22,500 nucleotides of DNA from Theodoxus fluviatilis (GCA_034096865.1 JAWQFJ010025521.1:1-22500), one strand, 5' to 3'. Counted from the first letter of the stretch, positions 1 through 10,439 are shown. Program-made: numbers and translations. The notes: generated by a model from the sequence alone, not told the origin.

Positions 1-290
1 CGGGAGAGGTCGATAAAAGACTGCAAAGAAGATAACAAATTGAGGAGATGTGACGGATCCCGTTAGAATTGTGAGAAGACAGCTTTGTAGGTCATAAGGT
101 AATCCGCCTTCAGCCTTATCACGTATTAACGAACATTTCGCCCTCTGTTTTACTCCGAATATTTCATCGGCGCAGCATCGTGTCGTGATGAAAGAGAACT
201 GTCGTCCGTGATTACAGCGGTACACAAACGTGAATGACCTTACATTATCGAGGGCAACTGGGACGTGAGCACTGCTACAGCAAATCGGGA
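1..290. other. Unique DNA, no feature seen
   Basis: Ordinary mixed-composition sequence before the first simple repeat. I see no convincing exon, RNA gene or transposon end. Reading frames opening near the right edge run straight into the CT tract and stay open only because of it. Confidence 0.5.
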
Positions 291-291
291 A

Positions 292-292
292 A

Positions 293-338
<46 letters not shown>

Positions 339-580
339 CTTTCTTTCTTTCTCTCTCTCCTCTCTTTCTTTCTCTCTCTCTCCTTCCCTCCCCCACCGCC
401 TCTCTCTTTCTCTCTCTCTCTTCTCTCTCTCTCTCTCTGTCTTCTTTTTTCTTTTTTTTCTCTCTCTCTTCTTTCTTTCTTTCTCTCTCTCTTTCTTTCT
501 CTCTCTCTTCTTTCTTTCTCTCTTTCTCTCTCTCTCTCCCTCCCTCCTTCCCTCCCTCCCTCCTCCCCTCTGTTTCTCTC
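292..580. repeat. CT-rich polypyrimidine microsatellite
   Basis: The tract opens with an almost pure (CT)n block at about 295-333 and continues as interrupted CTTT, CTTC and CCCT runs to about 580. The plus strand is nearly all pyrimidine for almost 290 bp. The long Ser/Leu/Phe frames on plus and Arg/Glu frames on minus are compositional and are not genes. Mirror-symmetric tracts of this kind can form triplex DNA; that is known chemistry and was not measured here. Confidence 0.95.
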
Positions 581-845
581 TTTCATTCAGGCACGATCAG
601 CAAATACAGAAGTACTTAAAATGAAATTATATTCAGACATACTACCTTTGCCTCAGAAGACAACGTTTATGAATACTCTGTCGTACACAGACACAAAAGC
701 TCAAGTGAATGTTTGTTATTTGAGCAAATATTTCTTTCGGTATTCGTTCACTCAAGTGAATTCCGCACTCATATTTGATCCCTGACTCTAATAAAGATAA
801 CATAAATGCATACTTCTGTACATGCACGCAGGAAATGGCAATATA
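581..845. other. Unique DNA with an AATAAA
   Basis: Mixed-composition spacer between the CT and CA tracts. It contains an AATAAA hexamer at about 790, just after a frame that emerges from the CT tract. Nothing else suggests a transcript end here, so the hexamer may be chance. Confidence 0.4.
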
Positions 846-865
846 ACTCATTCCAGACGCATCAC

Positions 866-1132
866 ATCACACACATAGGCACACACAAATACACACGCAC
901 ACACATACACACGCACACATACACACACACATACACACACACTTACACACACACAAACACACACACACACAAACACACATGCACACACACACACACATAC
1001 ACACACATACACACACACAAACACACACACACAAACACACATACACACACACACGCACACACATACACCCACATACACACACACAAACACACACACACAC
1101 ACACACAAACACACATGCACACACACACACAA

Positions 1133-1173
<41 letters not shown>

Positions 1174-1206
1174 CACACACACACATCATCATCATCATCA
1201 TCATCA
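866..1206. repeat. CA-rich microsatellite ending in an ATC run
   Basis: An interrupted (CA)n tract runs to about 1183. It is repeatedly broken by single A or T changes giving ACAA, ATAC and GCAC variants, and is followed by a short (ATC)n run at about 1184-1206. The Thr/His and Val/Cys frames across it are artefacts of the dinucleotide repeat. Its irregularity suggests an old array that is no longer expanding uniformly. Confidence 0.95.
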
Positions 1207-1298
1207 CCGATGATTACTCCACTACCTTCCTCTCCTCTGTCCTTCTCACCTCTACCCTTGATTGGAGAACAGCCAGCACCGCCAACGTCTTTTTTCAA

Positions 1299-1440
1299 AG
1301 ATGATGATGATGAATGGAGTTATGTGGCATTTCACCTCTGCTGGATTTTGACTACAACATCACTCGAACTGGCGCTAGAGTAAGAGCAAGTTAACCCTCG
1401 ATTTTCATAGTCATTCGCCTTCTTGTTTTTATAGAAAGCA
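1299..1440 (+). repeat. Dispersed repeat family, copy A (diverged)
   Basis: A GATGATGATG run leads into GAATGGAG. The core then follows, recognisable by CAACATCACTCGAACTGG, GCTAGAGTAAGAGCAAG, TTAACCCTCGATTTTCATAG and TCATTCGCCTT. The same words in the same order occur in the copies at 10931 and 15225. The first 40 bases of the core are strongly diverged and the right-hand minisatellite is absent. The copy is non-coding. Confidence 0.7.
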
Positions 1441-3590
1441 ACTAAGGCGATGATGAACAAGGAGAAGAAGAGACTTGTTCTCGACTGGTTAAGCCTAGCT
1501 GTTCTCCATTTCCCTGACTTTTCGACTGTACGAGCCTGACTAGTGGCCACAAGTGTCTTACCGCCGATCCAGAGAGTTTACTCCGCCACTCCATTATTTC
1601 CGTCTCGCTCTCGCCCCCGCCTGGGAACCTTGGAAACTCGGTCACGTCTCCAGGTACAATGTAAGTGTTGGGTGGACAGGTGAGCATGGCAAACAGCGCG
1701 ACGCTTGGTGGTGAAAAAAGGTCGAGATACTGTACTAAAAATAATCCCGGAAATGAAGAGTGCATGGAGGGTAGCTATTGTTGACAGCACAGTTCAGTGT
1801 CCATAACTGTAGGCAAACTCACAACTCACAACTTGGGGGGAGTGACGATAAGCTGTCTCGTGGTGGAAAAATGATCATGTTTACATTGCAAGTATAGATG
1901 AAATAGTTTACAAATAACAAGTGAACATGTGAATAATTACTGTGCACAAATTAACAAAGAAGATATAGTGAGAGGAACCTGTCTGCTGTGGAATTAAAAT
2001 GGTGTAAATGTTTTTAATACAGATGTGGCTTGAAGGAATATTTTCAAATGACAAGTAAAATTCTGAGTGCAAAGTGGTAAAAGTTTCTATTTCCTTTTAT
2101 CGAGAGGCTAAGTTTTGGCTGCCGAAGTGGTCACCCTCCATGGATGTGTACAATGGAATGTAGAGCACTGCGCAGGGGCGCCTAGAAATCACTGTCGTTG
2201 CAACTATGTTCACTGCGCCATTGAACCTCAGAGTTTTAGGGTTGTTCCCACATGTGGATTGGTTCATTCTGAAATGTGTCCTTTCAATTGAAAAAGAATA
2301 TAGTCAGTTATCTCTTTACCATATAGGCCTCTTTTATAATTTGTGTGTGAAATGGATGGGTGAAATAACCAGTCCTGTCCCCCTGCATAATTTGCCACTA
2401 GCCATGAATGGATAAAGCAAATACCGAATGAATCCGTAGATGGTTATGCGATGGAATACCCCCATTGATCATCAATGATTTTAATGCACTTTTAACGTCT
2501 GTGGCTGAATGAATAAGATAAAAGTTTAGGAAACAAGTGCGACTTCATACGATAAGAAGTGTTGCGAATTTGCAAAAGCCGAAATCTATTTTATGCACGA
2601 AAAAAATCTATCTCGTGACCTTCGCTGGGACCTGTCTCACAAAGATCATTGCAGTACACGATTGATTTCAGTAATTGTCTAATAAACTCAACCGAATCCC
2701 TTCTCACATGTAAAGCGGGGCTCTTCCGCATGAGCGAGAAATATGAGAAAGATTTATAGCACCAAACAGTATACACGATCATCAGTCATCTATCGCCCTC
2801 ACAAAGGCTGCACTATGCACATGATAATCAAATCGACGAACTGCACCATGATCTCAGGTTGCTTGAGACCGAAGTTTCGTTTTATGACTGAGTCGCTTTT
2901 TCCAGCAATCACCTGCACAGTCACATTCTTAATAATCCCAGTGGCAAGTAGTTTTGAAAAAAAGAATTGTTTCTGTTTGTTGTTGAAGAAGTGTTCGCTT
3001 CGTACAACGTCAGTCTTACGACAAATAGTGTGAATGAGAGCGCAGCATGCTGGTCCTGCACAGTCATTTCTATTCAATTACACTGCCGTCTTTGCAGTAT
3101 ATATACCGTAAAAGTCCATGCATATAATTCTGTCTGTGCGTGAATGATACTTGGTGAAACATCTACGATGCACACACCACTCTGCATGACTGCATTAGCT
3201 CTGGTTCAACGTCTACGACGTTCCAAATATAAAAACAAAACAAAAAGTCCTTACAGGAACTTCACTTCCCTTCCAACTTAACTAAAATTTTGAGTTTTTT
3301 TTATAATATGACATCTTCGCCGCATTGACCAAATAAACAACAATTTGTCCCAAAGGTATACATAATCAACGAAAGAACAACCATAAGAACATTCATGCAA
3401 AGCAACGAGAAGACTTAGGGGGAAATATTCGAAAATAATCATGACAGTAAGCTTTATGCCGCCATATTGTACGGCAGCGTGTAAAAGTACCAAAGAAAGA
3501 GCTCATGAGCACAACGTCGGGGAACACCCATTCACAATAGTAAAACGTCTGGGACATGAAAATCACAGTATCTAAAGGACCATTCCGCAG
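1441..3590. other. Unique, partly AT-rich DNA without recognisable genes
   Basis: More than 2 kb with no simple repeat, transposon end or RNA gene that I can identify. The longest open frames are under about 110 residues, lie on both strands and resemble nothing known to me. AT-rich stretches at 1860-2110 and 2890-3010 look like ordinary intergenic or intronic sequence. Diverged exons without long frames could be missed by eye. Confidence 0.45.
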
Positions 3591-3937
3591 CAGGGCCGGA
3601 CCAAATGAGTTGTGGGGGGGGGGGTTCCTTTTTGGTTGGGGGGGGGGGGGACAAATCAGCGAAGTGGCGAAGCCACGAGCGCGCGCCTGCAAAGCAGGCG
3701 CGCAAACTAGGGGGGTCCGGGGGCATGCCCCCCCGGAAATTTATTGAAAAACGGTTAAAATCTGTGCAATCTGGTGCATTCTGGGCCTTGTTTTGAGGGG
3801 TAAGAGCAGCATTGTTTTTGGAGACACACAACAACAAAAAATATTTTAAAAAAAACCTCAAACCAAGGTACATGCTTTTTCTAGGGGGGGGGGTTCCGGA
3901 ACCCCTGGAACCCCCCCCTGGGTCCGGCCCTGCGCAG
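3586..3937. mobile_element. Non-autonomous DNA transposon (MITE-like)
   Basis: The element runs from 3591 to 3932 (342 bp). It begins with CAGGGCCGGACC and ends with the exact reverse complement, GGTCCGGCCCTG. CGCAG on both sides (3586-3590 and 3933-3937) is a candidate 5-bp target-site duplication. Inside are two perfect hairpins, GTGGC-gaa-GCCAC (3664-3676) and a 10-bp stem with a 3-base loop (3681-3703). A GGGGGCATGCCCCC palindrome sits near 3719-3735, and long G runs lie just inside both ends. No transposase is present. Short terminal repeats starting CAGGG with such palindromic interiors are common in miniature elements of marine invertebrates. I cannot assign the superfamily, because 5 bp is not the 8-bp duplication of hAT. 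Gly/Pro-rich frames here are not genes. Confidence 0.85.
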
Positions 3938-3967
3938 CATGAAATTCCTATGTTCTTCAAAACACTT

Positions 3968-4384
3968 TCAATCTTTACCCTTTATTTCTCTCCAACGCGA
4001 CAACGTTGAAATATACAGACCCATGCTTATTTGGCGAGGAATAACAACTAACAAAGTTTCTAACAGTCTCAACGATGCATCTACGTATACAACTGTCCTG
4101 AACTTCGAATGACCTCGACGCATGCTGCCTTCGTGCCAGCAAAGACCCAAAGGCTCGGAGTCTGCCAACTGCCAGCTGGAGCATCTCCTGCTATCAGCAA
4201 GGGCGTCAACCTCCACAGATACCATTGCTTTGTGCATGACTTGTCGCACGTGCTCTTCGCTCCACACATAAAACTGTCCAAGGGTTTCGTCCTGGCATTT
4301 CGGGCGGTGTGATCTCGTGCCGATAAAACGCCTCCCTGGTAATTGAAATGTCGCTCTTTTCTGACCTCCCCGAGTTCGCGCCAT
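3968..4384 (-). CDS. Hypothetical ORF, 138 aa, unrecognised
   Basis: An ATG-initiated minus-strand frame starting MARTRGGQKRATFQLPGRRF and ending at a stop beside the MITE. Unlike most open frames in the window, its composition is ordinary, with no simple-repeat tract and a balanced set of residues. I recognise no domain, signal peptide or membrane segment. Its first 180 bases overlap, in another frame, the 3' end of the D/E-rich ORF, so at most one of the two is likely to be coding there. It could be a real exon or a chance frame in GC-rich DNA, and the latter is more likely. Confidence 0.2.
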   Translation of the reverse strand: MARTRGGQKRATFQLPGRRFIGTRSHRPKCQDETLGQFYVWSEEHVRQVMHKAMVSVEVDALADSRRCSSWQLADSEPLGLCWHEGSMRRGHSKFRTVVYVDASLRLLETLLVVIPRQISMGLYISTLSRWREIKGKD

Positions 4385-4535
4385 TTCGCTCTCCGCTGGC
4401 GGAGACAGTTATGGCTCGGTCACGTTGAATCAAATGCCCGGCGACGGCATCCAGCAATTCCTCTTTGTTGACCTTCTCGTCCTCCTCCTTGTCGTCGTCT
4501 CGTCGTCGGTCGTCGTCGTCGTCGTCGTCCTCCTC

Positions 4536-4569
<34 letters not shown>

Positions 4570-4958
4570 TCTCCTTTCTCCTCCTCCTCCCCTTTCTCCT
4601 CCTCCTCCTCAGCAGCAGCAGCAGCAGCATCGATTTCGTCGTCTTCATCATTGTAGTCGTCGTCATGATCACCATCATTATCGCCACCGTCCTCGCCGTC
4701 GTCGTCATCGACGATGTTGTTACAATCAGAACTACCATTAAAGGTGTTGACGTTATCAGCAGCAACAGCAGCAGCAGCACGGTCGTCTATCTCGTATTCA
4801 CCGCTGCCGTTGTCCTCGTCGCCGCCTTTATTGCTTTCGCCATCGTCATTGTTGTATGTGGTGTAATCATCATCGTCATCGTTATCACTATTAACTTTTG
4901 TGTTGTTGTTGCCGCTGTCAGCATCGGCATCATAATCAAACCCCTCACACCACACCAT
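4206..4958 (-). CDS. Hypothetical D/E-rich ORF, 250 aa, probably compositional
   Basis: This is the longest ATG-initiated frame in the window. The frame stays open upstream to about 5171, but only from a GTG codon. The ATG at 4956-4958 gives a protein starting MVWCEGFDYDADADSG. The middle is runs of Asp, Glu, Ala and Asn encoded by the trinucleotide repeats at 4488-4660. The C-terminal 70 residues, after KEELLDAVAGHLIQRDRA, are normal in composition. Both strands are open through the repeat in several frames, so the length alone is weak evidence. Acidic low-complexity tails do occur in real nuclear or matrix proteins. I recognise no domain and rate a real gene possible but unproven. Confidence 0.25.
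4485..4660. repeat. Compound trinucleotide repeat with a C run
   Basis: On plus, (GTC)n passes into (CTC)n at about 4526-4560, then a C run of about 11, mixed CTC and CCTTTCTCC blocks, and (AGC)n at about 4610-4628. Further imperfect GTC/ATC/AGC trinucleotides continue towards 4900. Read on minus, these give Asp, Glu and Ala runs. Three-base periodicity keeps several frames open at once. Confidence 0.9.
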
Positions 4959-5580
4959 TAATGATCTGCATGGTTTTATTACATGCCGTTGCAGAGGAGT
5001 CACCTCAGTGTGACCGTCCCCTGACAGTCGGGGCAGGAGACGGTCCGAGATAGAAAGGCGCGCAAGTGTGGCGGGAGATACGGCGATTTCACAGACGCTT
5101 TTGTCGGGTAATGATCGCCCTCGCTCCGAACGGAAGGAGATCAAGGGCTGGCTGCAGGGGGAGTCTTTCACAACGCCGAGTTGCCACCCGTAACTTCAAC
5201 CGCCGCCGCTGTCGCCGTCAACCTCCTCAAAACCACGGGACGCGGGTACTCCGGGTGAGACCTTGTCATAACTTGGCGTCTGGCGTGCGAATTGGCTGGC
5301 GGGAAACAGGGGAGATCATTCTCGTAGCAGTCGCCGTGGCGGACCGGAAGCAGGGCAGCGGTGTGAGCGGGATTCAATGTCGTGGGACGCAAACAAAGAA
5401 GGCCCTGTCTGAGGAAAGGGTCTGCCCTTCTCGGGGGGGAGACGAGCGAGGAACACACAGGAGCAGGGCACCAGTGTGAAGACACCAGGACCACCTACAC
5501 TGAGAAACCTACACGGCCAGCCTCGACAGCGGCGTCAGCCGACACGGCAAAGCGTCTGTTTACGAAAATGGATGGTTATT
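4959..5580. other. CpG-rich unique DNA
   Basis: GC-rich sequence with visibly frequent CG dinucleotides, for example around 5080-5120 and 5195-5250, standing out from the AT-richer flanks. It lies upstream of the minus-strand D/E-rich ORF, so a promoter or first exon is conceivable. I see no TATA box or clear initiator. The calls of composition and position are by eye only. Confidence 0.35.
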
Positions 5581-5601
5581 TTGTCCTAGTGGAGTTTTCT
5601 C

Positions 5602-5684
<83 letters not shown>

Positions 5685-5690
5685 GAGAGT
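5602..5690. repeat. GT-GA compound microsatellite
   Basis: A (GT)n block of about 17 bases passes directly into (GA)n with a few GTGA and GACA interruptions, followed by a G run of about 7. Confidence 0.95.
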
Positions 5691-6021
5691 AGGGGGGGGA
5701 TGAAGGACGTGAAGGAGATGCAGAGACAGACTGACAAACCGACTCTCTGGTAGACTAACTAAACAACTGACGTTCAATTTACCTACTGCATGATTGACTG
5801 ACATACTGACAATAAACCCACAGACAGGCAGGGACGGGAGGGCAGGGAGGAAAATACACAAAACGGGAGTCTGGTGGAGAAACGATACACCTGTAAAAAC
5901 AGTAGGGCGTTTTCTGTCAGAGACTAAGGAATTACCCAGATGAACGACTAAATAAATAGTCCGAAAGACTGACCGACATCTGTGAAGGTCTTGTTAAACT
6001 TGGTCTACCCTGCCACTCATC
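5691..6021. other. Unique DNA, no feature seen
   Basis: Spacer between the GT-GA microsatellite and the 80-bp tandem duplication. It contains several short ACTGAC/GACTGA words at 5730-5810 and 5960-5980 that may be decayed tetranucleotide repeat. Confidence 0.4.
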
Positions 6022-6184
6022 CTTGTAGTGCTACGCGCGTGGACCACACGGTGTGAAGGATCTCACTCACTGGTGTGCTACTTGGGAGTAGTGAGGACAA
6101 GCTTGTAGTGCTACGCGCGTGGACCACACGGTGTGAAGGATCTCACTCACTGGTGTGCTACTTGGGAGTAGTGAGGACAAGCTT
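6022..6184. repeat. Perfect 80-bp tandem duplication
   Basis: Positions 6022-6101 and 6102-6181 are identical by eye across all 80 bases, and the first three bases of the unit (CTT) follow again at 6182-6184. The unit begins CTTGTAGTGCTACGCGCG and ends GTGAGGACAAG. It includes a small inverted repeat, CTACT-TGGG-AGTAG. The absence of any difference implies a very recent duplication or an assembly artefact. 80 is not a multiple of three, so it is unlikely to sit in coding sequence. Confidence 0.95.
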
Positions 6185-7425
6185 TCCAAAGCGAGTTCCT
6201 TTGAGGCAGACTAAAGAATAAACGTTGTCACATTCTTCAAATTATCTCCATGGCAAGGAAGGTAGGCTGTCTGATGTTGTGTCCTGAGTATCTGAGACAT
6301 AGGGGGTTAAAATGGGATATCGGAGGCGCGTTTTCCAAACAAATTGATCGCTAATCAAAAGCAACCGAAGGTCGTTTCCGGTTTAATAGGAAGTGATCGT
6401 TGTCATCAAACCATGAGTCCAGCCACTCAGTTCTTGCAGTAAAACCGTCTGCAAAACCACACACTCCCTGCTTTGTCGTCCTGTTCTTGTTACCGACTCG
6501 TGTTTCTTCCGTCAGCAAGCGTGATGTCACGTGTCTGCTTCTCCCCTCTCCCCCTCTTGTTTATTCCCCTTATACCCAATATGCTCATCTACCCACACGC
6601 CCACTAATTTTGGTCGTTGTCTGCTGAGATATTATATATATATATGTATATATATATGTTGAAATAAGCAAGTGCTGAAATGGTGATGTTAAAGTGATTT
6701 GTCTGTATCATTGTTGTCCCTGTAATTTGAACCAAACAAAGATTTAAAAACTTAATAAAATTAAAGTCACGTGACTACTTCTGGCGACCGCGATTGGATC
6801 GTCGTCTATACTATGTTTTCTTATCACAATGTAACATTGCAAACAAGCAGGGCTCACATGGTTTCCTGTTCGCCAAAAAAGATGACAACACAATGAAAGA
6901 TACGACATTAGATTTTCATATATGCAGCAATGTCAAGGTGCTCGTACATTTATAAACAACAAATATGAGACAAAATTACAATCGCAAGTTTGGTAAATTC
7001 ACTAATGTGTACACATGTCTGAGTAAAAAAGGGATTACAAAACAAATTTGATTTAAATCTTTCAGGCAGCAGGGCAATACCTGGCAGATAACCGTCGAAC
7101 ACCTGCACGGGCAAACTTAGATATAACTTCAACAAGGCTTCCAGCCGTTACGTACATCTATTACAAGAGGAAACGAACGTACAGATTGTGCACGACTGTC
7201 AACGCATCTCCAAATTCAAAATGCGCGGTCAGTTATACGAGTCCTTGAAGATTACGTAGGAAATTATAAGACTGACCCGTTGAGTTCTGCCAATGGACAA
7301 CACATTTTACAAGCTTCTAAAGTTTTGTGTTGGCCTCACATCAGTACGAGTAAATATCCCTAGGTTTCAAACCCAACAGATTGTGACTGGATGTTGGTGT
7401 CAGTTCAATAATTATGAGGAGCGGT

Positions 7426-7426
<1 letters not shown>
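6185..7426. other. Unique AT-rich DNA with a short TA microsatellite
   Basis: No gene can be recognised. A (TA)n stretch with GTA interruptions lies at about 6630-6660. The remaining sequence is AT-rich with short frames only. Confidence 0.45.

Positions 7427-7485
<59 letters not shown>
7427..7485. repeat. (GA)n microsatellite
   Basis: Nearly pure AG dinucleotide repeat of about 58 bases, flanked by unique sequence. Its regularity suggests recent expansion. Confidence 0.97.
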
Positions 7486-7488
<3 letters not shown>

Positions 7489-7590
7489 GTTCTCATCCGT
7501 ACTGTCTGTCGTTTTAAATATTGATCTTCACTGACGTTTGCAAATTTTCAGGTTGGCGGTGTTGTCTCACACAGTAAGGTCTTCCTTATC

Positions 7591-7894
7591 TGAATGAATG
7601 AATAGATGGATGGATGAATGAATGAATGAACAAATAGATGAATGAATGAATGAATGAATGAATGCATGCATGAAGGAAGGAAGGAAGGAAGGAAGGAAGG
7701 AGGGAAGGAAGGAAGGAAGGAAGGATACGGCCTATCACCCTTGTAGGATATGTAAGGGTGTCTAGTACAAAACCACAAGGGCCGGTCAGAGTTAGGAGTG
7801 GGTCAAGACTCCATGTCCCTGGTTATTCGCCTGTTACGAATCGCGTAGGGAGCCGCGGTGGGTCTACATGTATTCTTACCCTCACTCTACAAGG
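7591..7894 (+). repeat. Dispersed repeat family, copy B with GAAT/GGAA microsatellite
   Basis: GAATGAATG and GGATGGATG words (7591-7668) pass into (GGAA)n (7669-7724) and then the core at 7726. Core landmarks are TACGGCCTATCACCCTTGTAGG, GGTCAGAGTTAGGAGTGGG, GTTATTCGCCTGTTACGAAT and CGCGTAGGGAGCCGCGGTGGG. It ends with one degenerate minisatellite unit, TTACCCTCACTCTACAAGG. The hairpin stems of the head are partly degraded. Local frames reading through it are not genes. Confidence 0.85.
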
Positions 7895-8566
7895 CATTAC
7901 TTCCCTCGCGGCAAGGTGGTTCCTGAACCTCACGGCGCTTTCACTCCTGGAAAATTTTATTCGCTGCCGCTCCACATGTCTGATATGTCCACTTGTAATC
8001 ATCCTATTAGCGTGGAGGAACGAGGAGTTATTACGTATACCTACTAACGCTTGAGTTATCTTCTTTGACGTATCTCGTTATTGATACAGAACCGGATCTC
8101 ACTCACACCCCACCACCATCATTCCGATTCTCCAGAGTTTTATCATAATAGGATGTGAAGACATCCTTACATTTTGCTACAATGTGTGTACATTGACGAC
8201 AATGTTATTCTCTTTCTCCCAAGCCTTAACGCGCTGATTCTCTCTAGCCCGACCGCGTTCGCTCCAAATAAGTTAGTGTCTTCTCAGTGGCGTGGAATGG
8301 GAAACCATCATGCTGTTGTAGCTATTTCCACAAATCACAGCCACTTCCGTGCCTCCCACGGACACGTACGCTTGCGTAATTGTGACCAAGTCAACGCCTT
8401 GCCCTGTAATGGTCTACATTCGTGGCAGATGCTGCACTGTTCGGGAGCCGCAATCATGATAAAGTAAAAATGGTCTGGTGCTGGACTGATACTCTCGAGA
8501 GTGCTCTCTCCCTCTTTATCTCCAACAACACCTTCAGACCACGTTCGCGATGACGTGGGGCTGAGG
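7895..8566. other. Unique DNA, no feature seen
   Basis: Mixed composition. The longest frame (about 97 residues near 8174-8467) begins with a non-ATG codon and resembles nothing known to me. Confidence 0.4.
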
Positions 8567-8618
8567 GAGGGCGGCGGGGGGGGGGGGGGGCGGGGGGGGG
8601 GGGGGGCGGGGGGGGGGG
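8567..8618. repeat. G-rich homopolymer tract
   Basis: About 50 bases of almost pure G on plus, broken by four C. It offers far more than four runs of three or more G, so it meets the usual G-quadruplex pattern. Homopolymer length here is likely to be imprecise in any assembly. Confidence 0.9.
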
Positions 8619-8934
8619 CTGTTGGTCGTGGTGGTGGTAGGCAAGGTGGCTGGGGTATGAATTATGAGAGTGATAGTCTGTGCATCTATGTAGGTCGGGA
8701 GTGTCCCGTGTTCCCAGCGGGGTGGCTTCATAATGCTAATGAAGTGGCATTCCAAGGATTTTCAAGTCTCATGACAAATGCTGGCACTGTTCTAGCTGAT
8801 AAACTATGCGGAGAGAAGTCTTGATTATGACGGGTGCAAAAGAGAGCAAATGAAAAGGCTGATGTGGTCAATAATTCCAGTCGAGTTCATGATAGACAGA
8901 CAAAGAGGTACAATAAGAAAGAGGGGTGAAAGTG

Positions 8935-9100
8935 AGTGAATGTACGAACAGATGAATGAAGGGTAGTCTTGCGGCCTATCAACTTTTTGGCTAGTCAAGG
9001 CCATTGATCACGAAAACTCACCAGTCAGACGGTCAAAAAGAGAGCAACTTTAGCTCCGATATCCCTAGTGATTCGCCTTTTATGAATCTCATAGGAAGAC
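8935..9100 (+). repeat. Dispersed repeat family, copy C
   Basis: GAGTGAATG and GATGAATGAAGGG lead into the core at 8971. Core landmarks are GCGGCCTATCAACTTTTTGG, CAAGGCCATTGATCACGAAAA, CCCTAGTGATTCGCCTTTTA and TGAATCTCATAGGAAGACA. The core is cut at the point where other copies continue into the C/G minisatellite. Here it runs instead into a GA/GACA array, which may have grown from the GGAAGACAGAGA end. Confidence 0.8.
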
Positions 9101-9672
9101 AGAGAGAGAGAGAGACTACAGACGAGAGAGAGAGAGCAGACTGGAGGAGAGATAGGAGACATAGAGAGAGAGACAGAGAGAGAGCAGAGAAGAGAGAGAC
9201 AGAGAGAGAGAGAGGACAGAGAGAGAGAGATGACAGAGAGAGAGAGACAGAGACAGAGAGAGAGACAGACATGAGAGAGATGAGAAGACATAGAGAGAGA
9301 CAGAAGAGAGACAGACAGACCCCAGAGAGAGAGACCGAGAAGAAGCAGGCCACCAGAGAGAGAGACACAGAGAGAGAGACATACCAGACAGATGCGAGAG
9401 AGACAGAGGGAGAGAGACAGAGAGAGAGAGGAGGACAGGGATGAGAGAGACGTCAGGAGAGAGACCAGAGAGAGACAAGAGCGAGAGATAGACAGAGAGA
9501 CGAGAGAGATCAGAGAGAGAGAGACAGATGTAGAGAGAGAGACGGAGAAGAGAGAGAGAGAGACAGACTAGAGAGAGAGAGGCCGAGACAGAGAGAGAGA
9601 GAGAGACAAACATCGAGAGAGAGAGACAGATCCAGAGAGAGCTACAGGAGAGAGACAGAGAGAGAGAGAGTC

Positions 9673-9731
<59 letters not shown>

Positions 9732-9732
9732 G
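9100..9732. repeat. Irregular GA/GACA purine-rich array
   Basis: About 630 bp of GAGA with frequent GACA, GATG and CCAGA interruptions, purine-rich on plus throughout. The final 80 bases (about 9655-9732) are much purer. Arg/Glu and Ser/Leu frames on the two strands are compositional. The array directly abuts copy C of the dispersed repeat. Confidence 0.95.
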
Positions 9733-10087
9733 TAGAAGTGTCGATGATGGGAGAAACCCTGAGAGATGAATGGAGGGAAATTGTAGTATTGAGTTACGAA
9801 TTTGTGTTAAAAGACTGTGAGTAAAGATGAACAGAGAGAAACAACTGCGTGCAAGATCCAAGAAAGATGCGTGGTATATATCTATCTATATATAGATATT
9901 CCAGGCACAATTTGATTTACCAGATATATTCACCGGCGTGTGTTACCCTTTAGAAGTTATGTGGCGCAAATGCAAAATGTTGGAAACGGCTTAAGCCTCA
10001 TCAGAATCAGCTACCAGATATGTTTCTAATACTATTAGTAATACAGTCTCAGTCCTTTGAAGAATTAATCTCTTGCTCACATATCAG
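9733..10087. other. Unique DNA with an AT palindrome
   Basis: No gene is visible. At about 9874-9899 a TATATATCTATCTATATATA stretch followed by GATAT is largely self-complementary and could form a small cruciform. It may simply be a short TATC microsatellite. Confidence 0.4.
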
Positions 10088-10437
10088 GGGGTGTGTGTGT
10101 GTGTGTGTGTGTATGCATGCGCGCGTGCACGTGTGTGTGTTCGTGTGTATGTATGTATGTGCGTTCGTGTGTGTGTGTGTGCGCGCACGTGTGTGTGCGT
10201 GCATGTGTGTGCGTATGTGTCTGTCCGTTTGCGTGTACGTGTGTGTCCTTGTGTGTGTGCGTTCGTGTGCGTGTTAGTGTGTGTGCGTGCATGCGCGCGT
10301 GTGTGTGTGTGCGTACGTACGTGCGTGTGTGCGTGTGTGTGCGTGTTAGTGTGTTAGTGTGTGTGCATGCGTCCGTGCGTGCGTGTGTGCTTACGTGCAT
10401 ATGTGCGTGCGTGCGTGCGTGCTTGTGTGTGTGTGTT
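10088..10437. repeat. GT-rich degenerate microsatellite
   Basis: Interrupted (GT)n with GTGC, GTAT, GTTC and TTAG variants over about 350 bp. Alternating purine-pyrimidine sequence is a classic Z-DNA former. The Val/Cys and Thr/His frames are artefacts. It directly abuts the minisatellite-side end of copy H of the dispersed repeat. Confidence 0.95.
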
Positions 10438-10439
10438 TC

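Noticed and set aside
234..785. Long Ser/Leu-rich frame on plus and Arg/Glu-rich frames on minus
   Set aside because: Produced by the CT microsatellite; the same region is open in several frames on both strands.
806..1298. Thr/His and Val/Cys frames
   Set aside because: Translation of an interrupted CA repeat; no gene-like sequence outside it.
3532..3960. Gly/Pro-rich frames overlapping the MITE
   Set aside because: They arise from G/C runs and palindromes of the transposon ends.
9004..9861. Long Arg/Glu and Ser/Leu frames
   Set aside because: Compositional frames across the GA/GACA array.
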